This document shows, one piece after another, positions 1-10,600 of a stretch of DNA of 25,205 nucleotides; position 1 is the first letter of the stretch, and each line of letters begins with the position of its first letter. A program made the translations under genes and the position numbers. Below the pieces are notes generated by a model. That model saw nothing but the letters and a program-made list of their open reading frames with translations. It did not search any database and was not told where the DNA came from. The DNA comes from CAVYHX01 sp963768415 (lineage in GTDB: Bacteria; Pseudomonadota; Gammaproteobacteria; UBA9214), in assembly GCA_963768415.1 (NCBI GenBank), contig CAVYHX010000043.1, forward strand, positions 1 through 25,205. Reading direction: 5' to 3'.

Positions 1-1338
1 GCAGATCACGCGTTTCCCAGTTGAACGGGAGCTCGGCACGCGGCCGGGTAATGACCACGAATCCCAGCAGGCGCTTCTGGTCCAGCAGCGGCACCACCAG
101 CCAGGCACGCGGCAGTTGCGCCACCCAGTCGGGTAATTCCAGGTAGGAATAGATATCCGGATCAGTCCGGTATTCTTCGAGGTTGATGACCCATTCACGG
201 TCCTGCAGAAACCGGACGAGGCTGCTGTCTGCGGGCAGGATCTCCGCCGATCCGCCGGATACCCCCCAGTGCGCTATCTGTTCAAAGCTGCCATTCGGGG
301 TGTGCAGCCAGAGCAGGCCACCGGGACTGTCAACCACCTCTGCAATGGCGCGCACAACACATTCGTACGGCAGGATCTCCCTCTTGCACAGCGACAGGGC
401 ATTGTTAAAGTTCAGCCACTGCTCGCGATAATCATAACGGTGGTGGAAGAAATTCTTGCCCAGGAACACCCTGATGCGCGCACGCAACTGGCCGGAAAAC
501 AGCAGTGCCACCAGTCCGACACCGGCCCCGAACAGGAACATGATCTGGAAAATCGCGCCCCATTCTCCGCCGAAATGCCGAAGGTAATAACCGGCAGACG
601 CCATCACCAGCAAATAACTGCCGACAACCATGAGTGTCGCGGTATGCAGCGCGGCATTCCTGTGAAATAAACACTGCCACCGACCAGTCCGGGTTGCGGG
701 CAACCGAAATACCGATCAGCGGGGCCACCAGCATAAAAACGGCACCGCGTGCATTCCACAGGTGCGTGTCGAGCTGGTTGAACAACAGGGCCTCGGCATA
801 CATGAAAAAATCATAGACAAACATTCCGCCGATCCCCAGGCACAGGAACTTGATTCCCCAGCGTTGTCCCGGGCGGGTGTTGCGATACAGGTTTTCCACC
901 AGGAACAGACCGGCGATTGCCAGCAGGATATAGCCCAGAAACATCTGCTTGTTACCAACATGCAAGTCCGGCAACCAGACTGATAACAGGACATTGGAGC
1001 AATGGTGCGAGAAATACGGCGGCCGCAAGGATAGAGATCAGGACCGTCGCCAGCCGCATGTGCTTTTGCGCATGCCGCAACAAGCCGAGCAGGAATGCGA
1101 ACCAGGCGACGAAATGCAGCGTCTCGACGGTCAGCACCACGCCGTAAGCAGGCTGTCCCCAGCCGGTCCAGGCAACGTGCACAGCCGCCCAGAGGGCCGT
1201 AACAGCTACCGCGGTGACCAGCAGCCCGCCCTGCAGCCTGCCACGCCACCCGGTCAGCAACAGCAGCAGCAGCACCAGGTAGGCAAACAACCCCAGTGCG
1301 TAGCTGACCAGTCCGGTATTAAGTACGACGGGTTCCAT
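1..1338 (-). CDS. prsK: PrsK-type histidine kinase of the XrtA/PEP-CTERM system (3' end off window, two frameshifts)
   Basis: This is the N-terminal part of a membrane histidine kinase that, in exosortase/PEP-CTERM organisms, pairs with the sigma-54 activator PrsR to control exopolysaccharide and PEP-CTERM protein genes. From the ATG at 1338 the protein is strongly hydrophobic (several helices, beginning MEPVVLNTGLVSYALGL), then shows the family-like stretch LYRNTRPGQRWGIKFLCLGI and further helices. After about residue 290 a soluble GAF-like region begins and runs off the left edge, so the kinase core is not visible. A GGAAG Shine-Dalgarno lies about 8 nt before the start. The frame breaks near 985-1010 and again near 655-665, where the text TLMVVGSYLLVMASAGYY resumes in another frame. 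It lies 82 bp downstream of the sugar transferase in the same orientation, the usual order in XrtA loci. Identification rests on motif memory and context. Confidence 0.8.
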
Positions 1339-1420
1339 TCACATCACTTCCGCAGACAACCGCACTGTTGGGAGATACAGGGTGCGGATAATCCGGAGTC
1401 GCAGCTGGGTTGCACTCTGA

Positions 1421-2840
1421 TCAGTGTGCGCCCTTGCCGGTCATGACGACCTGTATGGTATGAAGAATAATAAGCAAGTCCAGAAAAATACTGTAATTTT
1501 TGACGTAATACAAATCGTATTCGAGCTTTTTATAGGCATCATCCGGCGATTCGCCGTACTGGTAGTTGATCTGGGCCCAGCCGGTCAATCCGGGCTTCAT
1601 CCGGTGCCGTTCATTATAGTAGGAGTATTGCTCAGCCAGCTGCTGGACGAATTCCGGTCGCTCCGGACGCGGGCCGACAAAACTCATGTCTCCCTTGAGT
1701 ATATTGAAGATCTGGGGGAGTTCATCCAGTCTGATCTTGCGGATAAAAGCACCGACGCGGGTGACCCGCGGGTCGTTCTTGTTCGCCCAGCGGGGCACGC
1801 CGTCACCTTCGGCATCGCTGCTCATGCTGCGGAACTTGTAGATGTTGAATTCCCGGTTATTCTCGCCAATCCGGACCTGCCGGTAGAAAACAGGCCCGCG
1901 ACCCCAGTCCTCAAGCCATACAGCCAGCCCGACAAACACCATGACCGGCAGGAAAACAGGCAACAATATCAGGCTGACAATGATATCGAACAGGCGCTTC
2001 AGGACCGATCGCAGCGTACTGACCCGGAATCCGTCAGACAGGAACAGCCAACTGGGATTCATCAGATCGAGCTTGACCCTGCCGGTTTCCCGCTCGAAGA
2101 ATGTCAGCAAATCGATCACATCAACGCCATCCATCTTGCAATCCAGCAGTTCCGCTACCGGCATGCCCTTGCGCCTGTCATCGACGGCCAGGATGATCTC
2201 GTCGATATTCTCCTCCCTGACAATGTCACGCAGTGGTTTGTCGTGTTCGAACAGCCGGCGATCCGCTAATAATATCGTTCTCCATGTTCCATCTGTGTAT
2301 AGCCCACCACATCGACGCCGATCAGACTGCGGCTTCTCGTCTTCCCGCCTGATATTCCGGGCACGATCACCGGCACCCAGCACGAGTGCACGCCGCTTGA
2401 AAACGTCCTGGCCAACAACATTCAGAAACACTACACGCGTGATTAAAATACCCAGGAGCGATACACTCAACACCAGCAATGTAGCGCCGCGCCACACCTC
2501 GGTGGTGGGGACGAGGTAAAACATGAAACTCAACGGAAAAATCGAAAACAGGAAACAGGCCATCACCCGCAGGAGCATTGCCGATCGCCCTTCCAGTGAC
2601 CAGGACATCCGGTCGTAGAGGCCGAAGGCGGCCATGCTGAGCAGCATAATGCCCGCAAACGTGGCGGCCTTCGCTTCGAGGGGGCCGAAATGCTCGGCTA
2701 CGGACTGGGCTTCCCCGGCAAAGCGAAGATACACCCCGAGATAGAATCCCAGTCGCAAAGACCACGCCCTCAATGATCACCAGGATGATGAATGAGGCCG
2801 GGATATAATGGCGAAACAGGCGGAATACAGGCATATGCAA
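1421..2840 (-). CDS. TIGR03013-family PEP-CTERM/XrtA initiating sugar transferase (frameshifted)
   Basis: This membrane enzyme should transfer the first phospho-sugar onto undecaprenyl phosphate to begin exopolysaccharide synthesis. The start MPVFRLFRHYIPASF with N-terminal helices is typical of the TIGR03013 (EpsB_2) type. A nucleotide-binding-like middle follows (LVLGAGDRAR, then DEIILAVDDRRKG). The C-terminal half is a classical bacterial sugar transferase domain: RLFDIIVSLILLPVFLPVM helix, PVFYRQVRIGENNREFNIYK, then RLDELPQIFNILKGDMSFVG followed by PRPERPEFV. The C-terminus ends TGKGAH. The frame shifts near 2748-2756 (the N-terminus is in one frame, GFYLGVYLRF in another). A compensating pair lies near 2315-2345 and 2275-2290, because the family-like string SLIGVDVVGYTQMEHGERYY reads only in an alternative frame there. 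With these repaired the protein has the usual length of about 470 residues. It is probably first in an operon with prsK. The ATG at 2840 and the one two codons later are both possible starts. Confidence 0.88.
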
Positions 2841-3176
2841 ACCTTACCTGCTACGCCCGGATCGTGCCGTAGCCTGCGGACCTGCCAGTCGTTGAGTTCT
2901 CCCTGCAGCCATTCCTGTCCTGCCTGTCATATTGTCAAGTCAGCGTATTAGCGTTGATAACGGCAGACCACGCCTGAAACCTGACGGTCGCATCGATATA
3001 TTTTTCTGTAAAACATGTGGTTATCCCCTGTATTCGCTGGCACCACGCGCGCTGGCAGCAGCGCCGGTCAGTAACTTCCAGCCGTTAACCACAGGAGTTT
3101 AACAGAATATAATTAATTCCTTATATTATCCAGGTAATTTTAACCACTCTGCTGGCTGGCGGCAGAACCCTGCCGG
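2841..3176. other. Intergenic region upstream of the sugar transferase operon
   Basis: No convincing gene is visible in these 336 bases. The part nearest the cyclic-nucleotide-binding gene (about 3095-3145) is clearly AT-rich (aatataattaattcc, ttatattatcc), in contrast to the surrounding DNA, so it may hold the promoter of the minus-strand transferase-prsK operon. No sigma-54 box could be placed with confidence facing that operon, although PrsR partners of PrsK are sigma-54 activators. Confidence 0.4.
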
Positions 3177-3650
3177 TCAAAGATGTGATTCGATCTTGTG
3201 CGACTTGAGTCCCCAGGCAAGCATCCTGAGCAGTTTCCTGCTGGTGTGGTCCAGCCGGTCGGCCGTTGTCGCCAGCAGTTCCAGCAGCACATGGTAACCA
3301 GTGGTGGTGTGCGACTCGAAGAAATCAAGCAGTGCATTGCCATCGATAACCGCCAGCACGCAATCGGTGACGGCGGTGACTGTCGCAGTCCGGGGCATTT
3401 CACTGAACAAGCCGAGTTCACCAAAGACAGCACCCGCTTCCAGGTCGCAAATTCCCGGTTGTATGGAGCGCCCCTCATCCAGCTCGATATCGCCGGAAAC
3501 CCGGACGGTCCCCTGCAAGATGACAAAAATCTCGTGCCCGCACTCGCCCGCCACAATGACCGTATCATTGGCGTTGTATGTCTTGCGCTCCCAGTACTGA
3601 CCCTCGCGGAACGCGTTATTTGCCAGTAAATTTTCGAACGTGCTGTGCAT
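3177..3650 (-). CDS. Stand-alone cyclic nucleotide-binding domain protein
   Basis: A 157-residue protein that is essentially one Crp/Fnr-type cyclic nucleotide-binding domain. The beta-roll text GECGHEIFVILQGTVRV is followed by the phosphate-binding cassette FGELGLFSEMPRTATVTAV, which keeps the FGEL and R-T-A positions expected for cAMP or cGMP binding. The C-terminal 45 residues are helical (LLELLATTADRLDHTSRKLL) and no winged-helix DNA-binding domain follows, so it is not a Crp-like transcription factor. It may bind a partner protein. The start at 3650 (MHSTFENLL) is preferred: an AGG-containing Shine-Dalgarno precedes it, whereas the 34 residues from the upstream ATG at 3752 look non-homologous and are Cys/Arg-rich. 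It sits upstream of, and in line with, the polysaccharide genes but is separated from them by 336 bp. The frame is intact. Confidence 0.8.
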   Translation of the reverse strand: MHSTFENLLANNAFREGQYWERKTYNANDTVIVAGECGHEIFVILQGTVRVSGDIELDEGRSIQPGICDLEAGAVFGELGLFSEMPRTATVTAVTDCVLAVIDGNALLDFFESHTTTGYHVLLELLATTADRLDHTSRKLLRMLAWGLKSHKIESHL

Positions 3651-4204
3651 CGATAGCGACCTGCAAATCCCGAGATTCCTGTCCCGCTTGCCCCTGAAAC
3701 ATGGCACGGCCCGAGTGCATCCGATTAACCTGCATGCAGATGTCAGGCGCATAACTTGTCCTGATCCTTATATCGGGTTGGCGGTGAAATTACTTGAAAT
3801 CTCCGCCCCGTGAGCCCGGCAGGTTACGGTGCGCACTGCGTCAATGCGGGCCTGCAACAGGCCGCATCGGGTAACATTCCACTGTCAGGTGTCAATTTAT
3901 TTAACAGTCACGGGATGGAATTATCATGAAAAATGTATAACTTATTGTTATATATATCTTAATATATATGGCGTCAATTTTGCATAGTATCATGATAGAC
4001 ACAATACGGATATGGGCTCCCCGGCGGGCATCGCAGGGTCTGAGCCAACATCGGCCAGGAGTCACCCGGCTTTCCGGACCAGGTACAACGGCCCAGCGCT
4101 GCGGGCCAGCCCTCTTTGTACAGTCATTCCAGCTGCATGCGCTATGTATAATCGCAGCAGAACCGTTAACGTAATTTTATTAATCGGGTGCAGGCACTTT
4201 TCAA
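3651..4204. promoter_or_regulatory. Divergent intergenic region with AT-rich core
   Basis: These 554 bases separate the minus-strand cyclic-nucleotide-binding gene from the plus-strand membrane/coiled-coil gene, so promoters for both are expected here. The core at about 3890-4000 is very AT-rich (for example ttgttatatatatcttaata), far from the GC-rich average. Several TATA-like hexamers occur, so no single -10/-35 pair can be picked. No coding region is supported: the open frame from 3968 has no ribosome-binding site and no recognisable protein features. Confidence 0.45.
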
Positions 4205-4917
4205 ATGGAAACAGGCAATACCACGATAGTTTCAGGCGCACAGCCCGACCTGGGCGGAACAGCGCCGATCATCGCAGCGGTCGCGCTCGAACTATCGTGC
4301 TGCAAGCAAGATCAAGCGCTATAAATTGCTGCTTGCAGGCATGTCGATTCTGTTCTTTCTGATCTATGTATTTACCCTGTTCTATATCTCAAGCAGATCA
4401 TCGGAACACGAACGGACTGTGCTCGAATTACGCAAACAAACGTCGACACTGCAGGAAATGTCCCGGGAACTGGAAACCGTACGTGACAGAGCGTGATCTT
4501 CTCGTCAAGGGCAGAATTCCCGAGCTGCTACCGGTTGAATACGATGTAGCAATTGACATCAATGAAGAGAATATCCGTAACATCATTTTCACCCTCGCCA
4601 GGAACGGCAGTAATAAAATCTATGAATACCGGATTGTCCTGAGCAATGAAACGCTGGCGATCATACATCCGAAGGTAGAAATCCTGGTATTCAATGACGT
4701 CGGCATGCAGATAGGGATGGCACAGATAAGTACCAGCGATGCAACTTCAGGCTCGGGCCGTCCGTCACTCGACCCCGGTGAAGTCCGCTCCTATACGGGA
4801 GTCATACAACTCACTCGCAGTGAAGAACCCAGATATTTTCTGCTGGTCTCCTCGGAATCAAACGGCGCCTCGCCCGAGATGCTGCGCATGCACCTGGGGG
4901 ATGTTATTTCGCCCTGA
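4205..4917 (+). CDS. Unrecognised single-pass membrane protein with coiled coil (two frameshifts)
   Basis: Three overlapping reading frames join into one plausible protein of about 235 residues that I do not recognise. From the ATG at 4205 (METGNTTIVSGAQPDLGG) there is a short, polar, probably cytoplasmic segment. After a shift near 4265-4275 come a basic stretch (NYRAASKIKRYK) and a strong membrane helix (LLLAGMSILFFLIYVFTLFY), then a helical, coiled-coil-like run (VLELRKQTSTLQEMSRELET). A second shift near 4485-4496 leads into a compact beta-rich domain (about 4500-4914; VEYDVAIDINEENIRNIIF ... HLGDVISP), probably periplasmic. The order positive patch, helix, coiled coil, beta domain suggests an N-in/C-out anchored protein. 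It lies 80 bp upstream of ppk1 on the same strand. The function is unknown; the architecture is seen directly, and joining the frames is inference. Confidence 0.65.
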
Positions 4918-4997
4918 CGAAAACCGTACTCCCGCTGCTCTGATGCCCAATATCACTTCAACCTGATATACTTCGGAAAGATATTGAGGGAAAGAGC

Positions 4998-7296
4998 ATG
5001 GCCATGAAAAAAACCGCACAAAATACCCGACAACCAGCTAAAGCGACCACCCCGCTCCGGGGTCTGGCCTCTGCACCTGATCCTGCCGGCACCAGTAGGC
5101 GCAAACCGAAAACCGGCAAGACCGCTAAAGTGTCTCCCGGGGACACGGCGTACACCGATCTGGATGCCCCCGAACTGTATCTCAACCGTGAGCTGACCTG
5201 GCTGGAGTTCAACCGCCGCGTGTTGCACATGGCCGGAGACCCGGAGGTACCCCTGCTGGAACGCGTCAAGTTTCTCGCCATCGTCAGCAACAACATTGAC
5301 GAATTTTTCATGAAGCGGATCGGCGGTCTGAAACAGCAGATTGCCGCGGGCATCCGCACACCCACGGTCGACGGGCGCACGCCGGCTGAACAGGTCGAGG
5401 AATGCCACGCCGTGGTGCGTGAACTGCACCGCGAGCAGAACCGGCATTTCCGTGAATTGCACGGGTTACTCAAGGCCCATAACATCAAGCTCACGAACTA
5501 CACGGACCTGAAACCGGAGCAACAGGCAACGCTGCGCGAGCACTTTATCGCCAACATCTTTCCCATTGCTGACCCCGCTGGCCATGGACCCGGGACACCC
5601 CTTCCCGTTCATTTCCAACCTGACCCTCAACCTGCTGGTATCCCTGCGCCACCGCGGCGGCAGCGGGACGCATCTTGCCCGGGTCAAGGTTCCGGTCGCC
5701 AAAGACATTGCGCCACGCTTTCTGCAGGTCGGTGAGGAGTACACCTACGTCACCCTCAATGACGTGATCACCAACAATATGGATTTGCTGTTCCCGGGGA
5801 TGGAAATCGTCGCCTGTGAGCTGTTCCGGGTGACCCGCAACGCCGTCGTCGAGGTCGAGGAAGAAGAGGCGGATGACCTGCTGGCGATGATCGAGTCAGA
5901 GCTGCGCGACCGCCATTTTGCATCCATTGTGCGCCTGCAGGTTGCCAGGGACATGGACCCGACGCATCGCGGCATGCTGGCAGCCGAACTGGGGCTGAAC
6001 GAAGACGCCGATGTCTTCGAAGTCGAGACCCTGATGGCAATGCGGGATCTGTTCGAGATCGCCGGCCTGGATATCCTCAAGCTGCATGATACGCCTCACA
6101 AGCCGATCGATCACACGCGGCTGGCCCATGATCCGCGCAACATCTTCCACATCATACGCACCCGGGGTGCCGTGCTGCTGCAGCATCCCTATGAATCCTT
6201 CACCACCAGCGTGGAGCGTTTCCTGCGCACTGCCAGCGAGGACCCCAAGGTGCTCGCCATCAAGATGACCCTGTACCGCACGTCGGAGGAAGGCAACATC
6301 ATCAAGTCGCTGGTCGAGGCTTCGCGTAACGGCAAACAGGTCGCGGTGCTGGTCGAGCTGAAAGCGCGCTTCGACGAGGCTGCCAATATCGGCTGGGCAC
6401 GGCGGCTGGAGCAGGCCGGCATTCATGTCACCTACGGCGTCGTGGGCCTGAAGACCCACAGCAAGGTCATCCTGGTGGTGCGCAAGGACTACAACGGCCT
6501 GCAGCGCTACGCCCATATCGGCACCGGCAATTACCATGCCGGCACGGCGCACCTGTACTGTGACCTCGGCATGCTGACGAATGACGCGTCGATCACCCAG
6601 GACCTGACCGAGCTGTTCAACTACCTGACCGGGTATTCACCGCCGCCGCAATACCGCAAGATACTGACCTCGCCGTACACCCTGAAAAAGGCCCTGCTGG
6701 AAAAGATCGACCGCGAGATCAAGAACCACTCGCAGGGATCGCCCGGCCTTATCCAGCTCAAGATGAACGCTCTGGAAGATGCCGATATCGTCAAGGCGCT
6801 GTATCGCGCCGGCCAGGCCGGTGTCAAGATCGATCTCATCGTGCGGGATACCTGCCGCATGCGCCCGGGCATCCCGGGCCTGTCGGAAACTGTCCAGGTG
6901 ATCGCTGTCGTCGGGCGCTTCCTGGAACATGCACGCATCTATTACTTCAGGAACGGCGGCGAGGAAGAATACTACATCGGCTCGGCCGACCTGATGAAAC
7001 GCAACCTCGAAAGCCGCGTCGAGGTCGTTGCGCCGGTGGAAGATTCCAAGCTGCAACAGGAATTGCGCCTGATCATTGATGCCCAGCTTTCCAGCCGGCG
7101 CAATGTCTGGGAAATGCAGTCTGACGGCAGTTATATCGAACGCAAGGATACCTCGGGAAAGAGATCCCTCGACCCCCAGGAAACCTTCATCGAGCTGGCC
7201 CAGAAACGCAAGGCCGCGGCCAGCAAGCACCAGCAGGCCAAGCTGCGCAAGAAACTGCTGAACCATTTTCATAACCGCCTGAAGAGCGGCAGCTGA
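4998..7296 (+). CDS. ppk1: Polyphosphate kinase 1 (one frameshift)
   Basis: Ppk1 reversibly polymerises the gamma-phosphate of ATP into inorganic polyphosphate, usually at the membrane. The N domain is clear (ELYLNRELTWLEFNRRVL, then LAIVSNNIDEFFMKRIGGLK), as is the phosphohistidine region (VTYGVVGLKTHSKVILVVRK; His in THSK near residue 487). The second catalytic region follows (HARIYYFRNGGEEEYYIGSA, then DLMKRNLESRVEV). The protein carries a basic, Pro/Lys-rich extension of about 55 residues before the family start, making it about 766 residues rather than the usual 690-730. The reading frame breaks near 5560-5566: NIFP ends in one frame and LLTPLAMDPGHPFPFISNL continues in the next, in the middle of a highly conserved segment. 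This indicates an indel rather than two genes. The start at 4998 has a purine-rich GGGAAAGAG upstream. Confidence 0.93.
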
Positions 7297-7336
7297 TCGC
7301 ACTGACCCGGGTGGTCTAACACCCGACACCCTGCCC

Positions 7337-7380
7337 GTCTGGTGGACAGCATGGCCCTTCGTCATGCTGGAACACCAGAC
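7337..7380. other. Long hairpin between ppk1 and the giant adhesin
   Basis: GTCTGGTG (7337-7344) pairs with CACCAGAC (7373-7380), and inside it CAGCATG (7347-7353) pairs with CATGCTG (7363-7369), leaving a 2/3-nt internal loop and a 9-nt apical loop. It lies 40 nt after the ppk1 stop. There is no T-tract after it (a C-run follows), so it is not a textbook intrinsic terminator. It could protect the ppk1 3' end or act with Rho. Confidence 0.5.
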
Positions 7381-7420
7381 CAGACCCCCCGCCCATCGGC
7401 CGGCCTGACCCGCTGTTCCC

Positions 7421-7438
7421 CTTGACATTTTCTTGACA
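7421..7438. promoter_or_regulatory. 11-bp-period direct repeat CTTGACA-N4-CTTGACA (possible OmpR/PhoB-family site)
   Basis: Two exact heptamers CTTGACA at 7421-7427 and 7432-7438 are separated by TTTT. The 7+4 spacing is that of PhoB/OmpR-type response-regulator sites. Either TTGACA could instead be a sigma-70 -35 element, although no good -10 is visible 16-18 nt downstream. It is about 165 bp upstream of the adhesin start. Confidence 0.4.
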
Positions 7439-7450
7439 GATTCCGGAATC
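7439..7450. promoter_or_regulatory. Perfect 12-bp palindrome GATTCCGGAATC
   Basis: This palindrome directly abuts the CTTGACA direct repeat in the leader of the adhesin gene. It has the symmetry of a dimeric-regulator operator. No specific regulator is recognised, and 12-bp palindromes also arise by chance. Confidence 0.3.
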
Positions 7451-7602
7451 AGCTGCGGCCCTTTGCGCCGTTCCTGCCAAAATCTCTAAAGATTCCAGTA
7501 ACACAGCCGCTGTCAATTCTGTGACGCTGCGCACAGACTCCGGCCTGCATGCCCCTTAAAACCGGGTATGGAGTCGGCCCAAACAACCGGACCAGGGCGA
7601 TT

Positions 7603-10600
7603 ATGAAACATAATCCCAAGAAAAATCAGCTACTAATAGAGGCCATGGAGCCGCGCCTGCTGTTCTCGGCCGACCTCGATGGCGGGCTGATTTCCGGTGG
7701 GCTGGCCGGCCACAGCGCCCTGCTGAACCCGGCATTGGTCGACAGTCACATGCCGGCCACTGCCGGCGCGGATGACACCCGCGCGGCCAGCGCCATCCGC
7801 CAGGAGCTGGTCCTGGTCGACAGCGACACGCCCGACTACCAGCAGCTGATCGATGACCTGCTGGCCCAGCAGGACGAGTCCCGTCACCTGGAAGTCATCC
7901 TGCTCGACAACACCCGCGACGGTATTCACCAGGTCACCGAGATCCTCAGCAACTACCGGGGCCTCGATGCCGTGCACCTCATTTCCCATGGCAGCGAGGG
8001 GACGGTGGACCTGGGCGGCAGCGTGCTGGAGTTCGAGTCCCTCAATGCCAACACCGGTCTCATCCAGAGCTGGGGCGAGGCCTTCAGCGCGGACGGTGAC
8101 TTGCTGATCTATGGCTGCGACCTCGCCGCGACGGCCGGTGGGCAAGGCATGGTCGACGCCCTCGGCCGCCTCACCGGCGCCGATGTCGCCGCCTCCGATG
8201 ACCTGACCGGTAATGCGGCGCTGGGTGGCGACTGGGTGCTGGAGTATGATACCGGCCGAATCGAAACCGAGCTGGCCGTCAGTGCCGATACCCGCCATGA
8301 CTGGTCACACGTGATGGCGCTGGAAACCGCCCGTGACGAGTTCAATACGGCCGCATCCTATGCAGGCAATGACGGCACACAGAACTGGACAGGCGACTGG
8401 CAGGAGCTGGGCGAGGTCAACGGACCGGCCGCGGGCAATGTACGCGTCGAATCGTCGCCGGCTGCACTCAGGATCGGCAGCACCGGGATGATCAATGGCG
8501 ATGGCGCCCTGCGCGAGGTCGATCTGTTCCAGGCAGGTTCCGCGACACTGTCGTTCGACGCCTGGCGTTCCGCCTCGCGCGCGGCCACCATCACTATCGC
8601 CGTCTCCGATAACGGCGGAATTGACTGGACGGATCTGCAGACCTGGAGTTTTGCATCGCTCACCTCCAGCCCCGCTCTCAAGACCTTCGATATTTCGGCC
8701 TACGCGTCGGCCAACACGCAGATCCGGTTCCTTGGCGCAGGCGAAGCAGACGCTGCGCATTTCTATGCAGACAATATTCAGATCGAGTATGAGACGAACG
8801 CTGCCCCTGTCCTCTCCGGGGCAAACGACCTGACGGCCATCGACGAGGACCCGGTCAGCAATAACGGTACTTTGGTCTCTACCCTCATCGCAGGCCAGAT
8901 CACAGACGCAGATGCCGGCGCGCTCGAGGGTATCGCCGTGGCAGGTGTGGACAACAGCAACGGCACCTGGGAATACACCATCAACGGCGGCGGTACCTGG
9001 CTGGCCTTCGGCACACCTGATACCTCCGCAGCGCGACTACTGGCGGCCGATGCCAATACCTACGTGCGCTTTGTCCCAAATTCAAACTGGAATGGCACGG
9101 TCACCAACGGCCTCACCTTCCATGCCTGGGACCAAACCGGCGGCAGTAATGGCGGCACCGATGATCTCACCGCCAATACCGGCGGCAGCACGCCCTTCAG
9201 TACCGCAACAGCCAATAGCGACATTACGGTCAACCCGGTCAACGATGTGCCGACTGACGCCAGTTTAAGTAACTCATCAGTCAATGAGAACACCGACACC
9301 ACGGGCGGCTATTCGGTCGGGACACTGACAAGCACGGATGCCGATGGCGGCGACAGCCACAGCTACGTAATCGTGGGTGGTGCGGACATGGGCGTGTTCA
9401 GCATCGGCGGTGCAGGCCTGGATGAATTGATACTGACCGACGGCACACTGGATTTCGAAACCAAAAACAGTTACGAGGTCATCGTCCGAACGACAGATAA
9501 CGGCAGCCCCAACCTTTCATATGACGAAACACTGACCATAACGGTCAATGATCAGACCGGCAACATAAGCGGTACAATCTTCACCGATGAAGGCGTCACC
9601 GGTATCGGTGCCGGTGTAAATATCAGCATGGTCATCAATGGCGTGCTGCAGGAAACCGTAACCACAGACGGCACCGGTTCCTACAGCTTCAAGAAGGAGG
9701 CCGGCACCGGCGATGCTGTTGCGGTGTTCATTGATAATGACGCCACTTATCAGGGTATAACCGTAACAGTTTCCGATGGCACGGATCTGGGCGGTATTCA
9801 GGTATTTGCCAATCATATCGTAGTGCGTAATGACAACGGCGGCGCAACGAGTATTACCGATATGGATAATGCGCTGGGCGCTTATGCCGACCCCGATATC
9901 CATTATGCCGTTGTTGGCGGTAACCTGGTTGCGAATGCCGCTGGCAGTGAATTACTCGTGCCTGCCGGACATACCTTCATACCCGGTGGTGATGTAAACG
10001 CAACAAGTATTAAAATCCTGGGCACGGTTATAGGCGGTAGTGATACTTTCAATATCGTCGAAAACTGGGATTCGGCGGCGGGTAGCTGGTCTGCGAGTAC
10101 CAGCTCCGTCAATATGCTCGGTACCGGAACGATAAATTCTGCGGGTGGTACATTTTATAACCTGACCACCGGTGCGGCCGCGCAGGTCACTACCCTGACA
10201 AGCGATTTGACGGTTACCAGGGTCCTGACAATAGCCGATTCGACGGGCACATTAACCGACAATGGAGTAGGTTACGATATTACGGTTACCGGTTCCGGCA
10301 CGCCTTTTGTTAATAATGGTGCAGCCGTTACCGCTAAAAAGTTTTCTTACGTAAATACGAGTGACGCCACAATAATCGCCGCCGGCGGGACGTACAACGT
10401 ATCGCAGTATCTGCACTTTGCCGGCGGAAATGCAGGTTTGGGAACTACTTACCAGCTAAACGATGATCTTGTGGTGAATGGAGATCTTCATGTCTATGCA
10501 ACATCTTTTGGAGTTACTCATTTAGATACTGCCAGTCACAGTATCACTGCCGACAGCATGCGGATATCCAATAGTGCGTTTCAGGTAGGTTACCTTTACG

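Noticed and set aside
1424..2269. 281-codon plus-strand open frame over the sugar transferase
   Set aside because: It lies antisense to the unmistakable C-terminal sugar-transferase domain and has no recognisable protein features.
3049..3065. Sigma-54-like match (TGGCAC-N7-GC) on the plus strand
   Set aside because: The -12 element is poor (GCGCT rather than TTGCA) and it points away from the minus-strand operon, with no plus-strand gene for more than 1 kb.
3968..4174. Small plus-strand ORF in the AT-rich divergent region
   Set aside because: No Shine-Dalgarno, start inside a TATA-rich stretch, and composition unlike a protein.
7549..7602. Upstream start for the giant adhesin at 7549
   Set aside because: No ribosome-binding site precedes it, and it adds 18 residues before the family-typical start; the ATG at 7603 has CAGGG upstream and places the LEPR-XLL motif properly.
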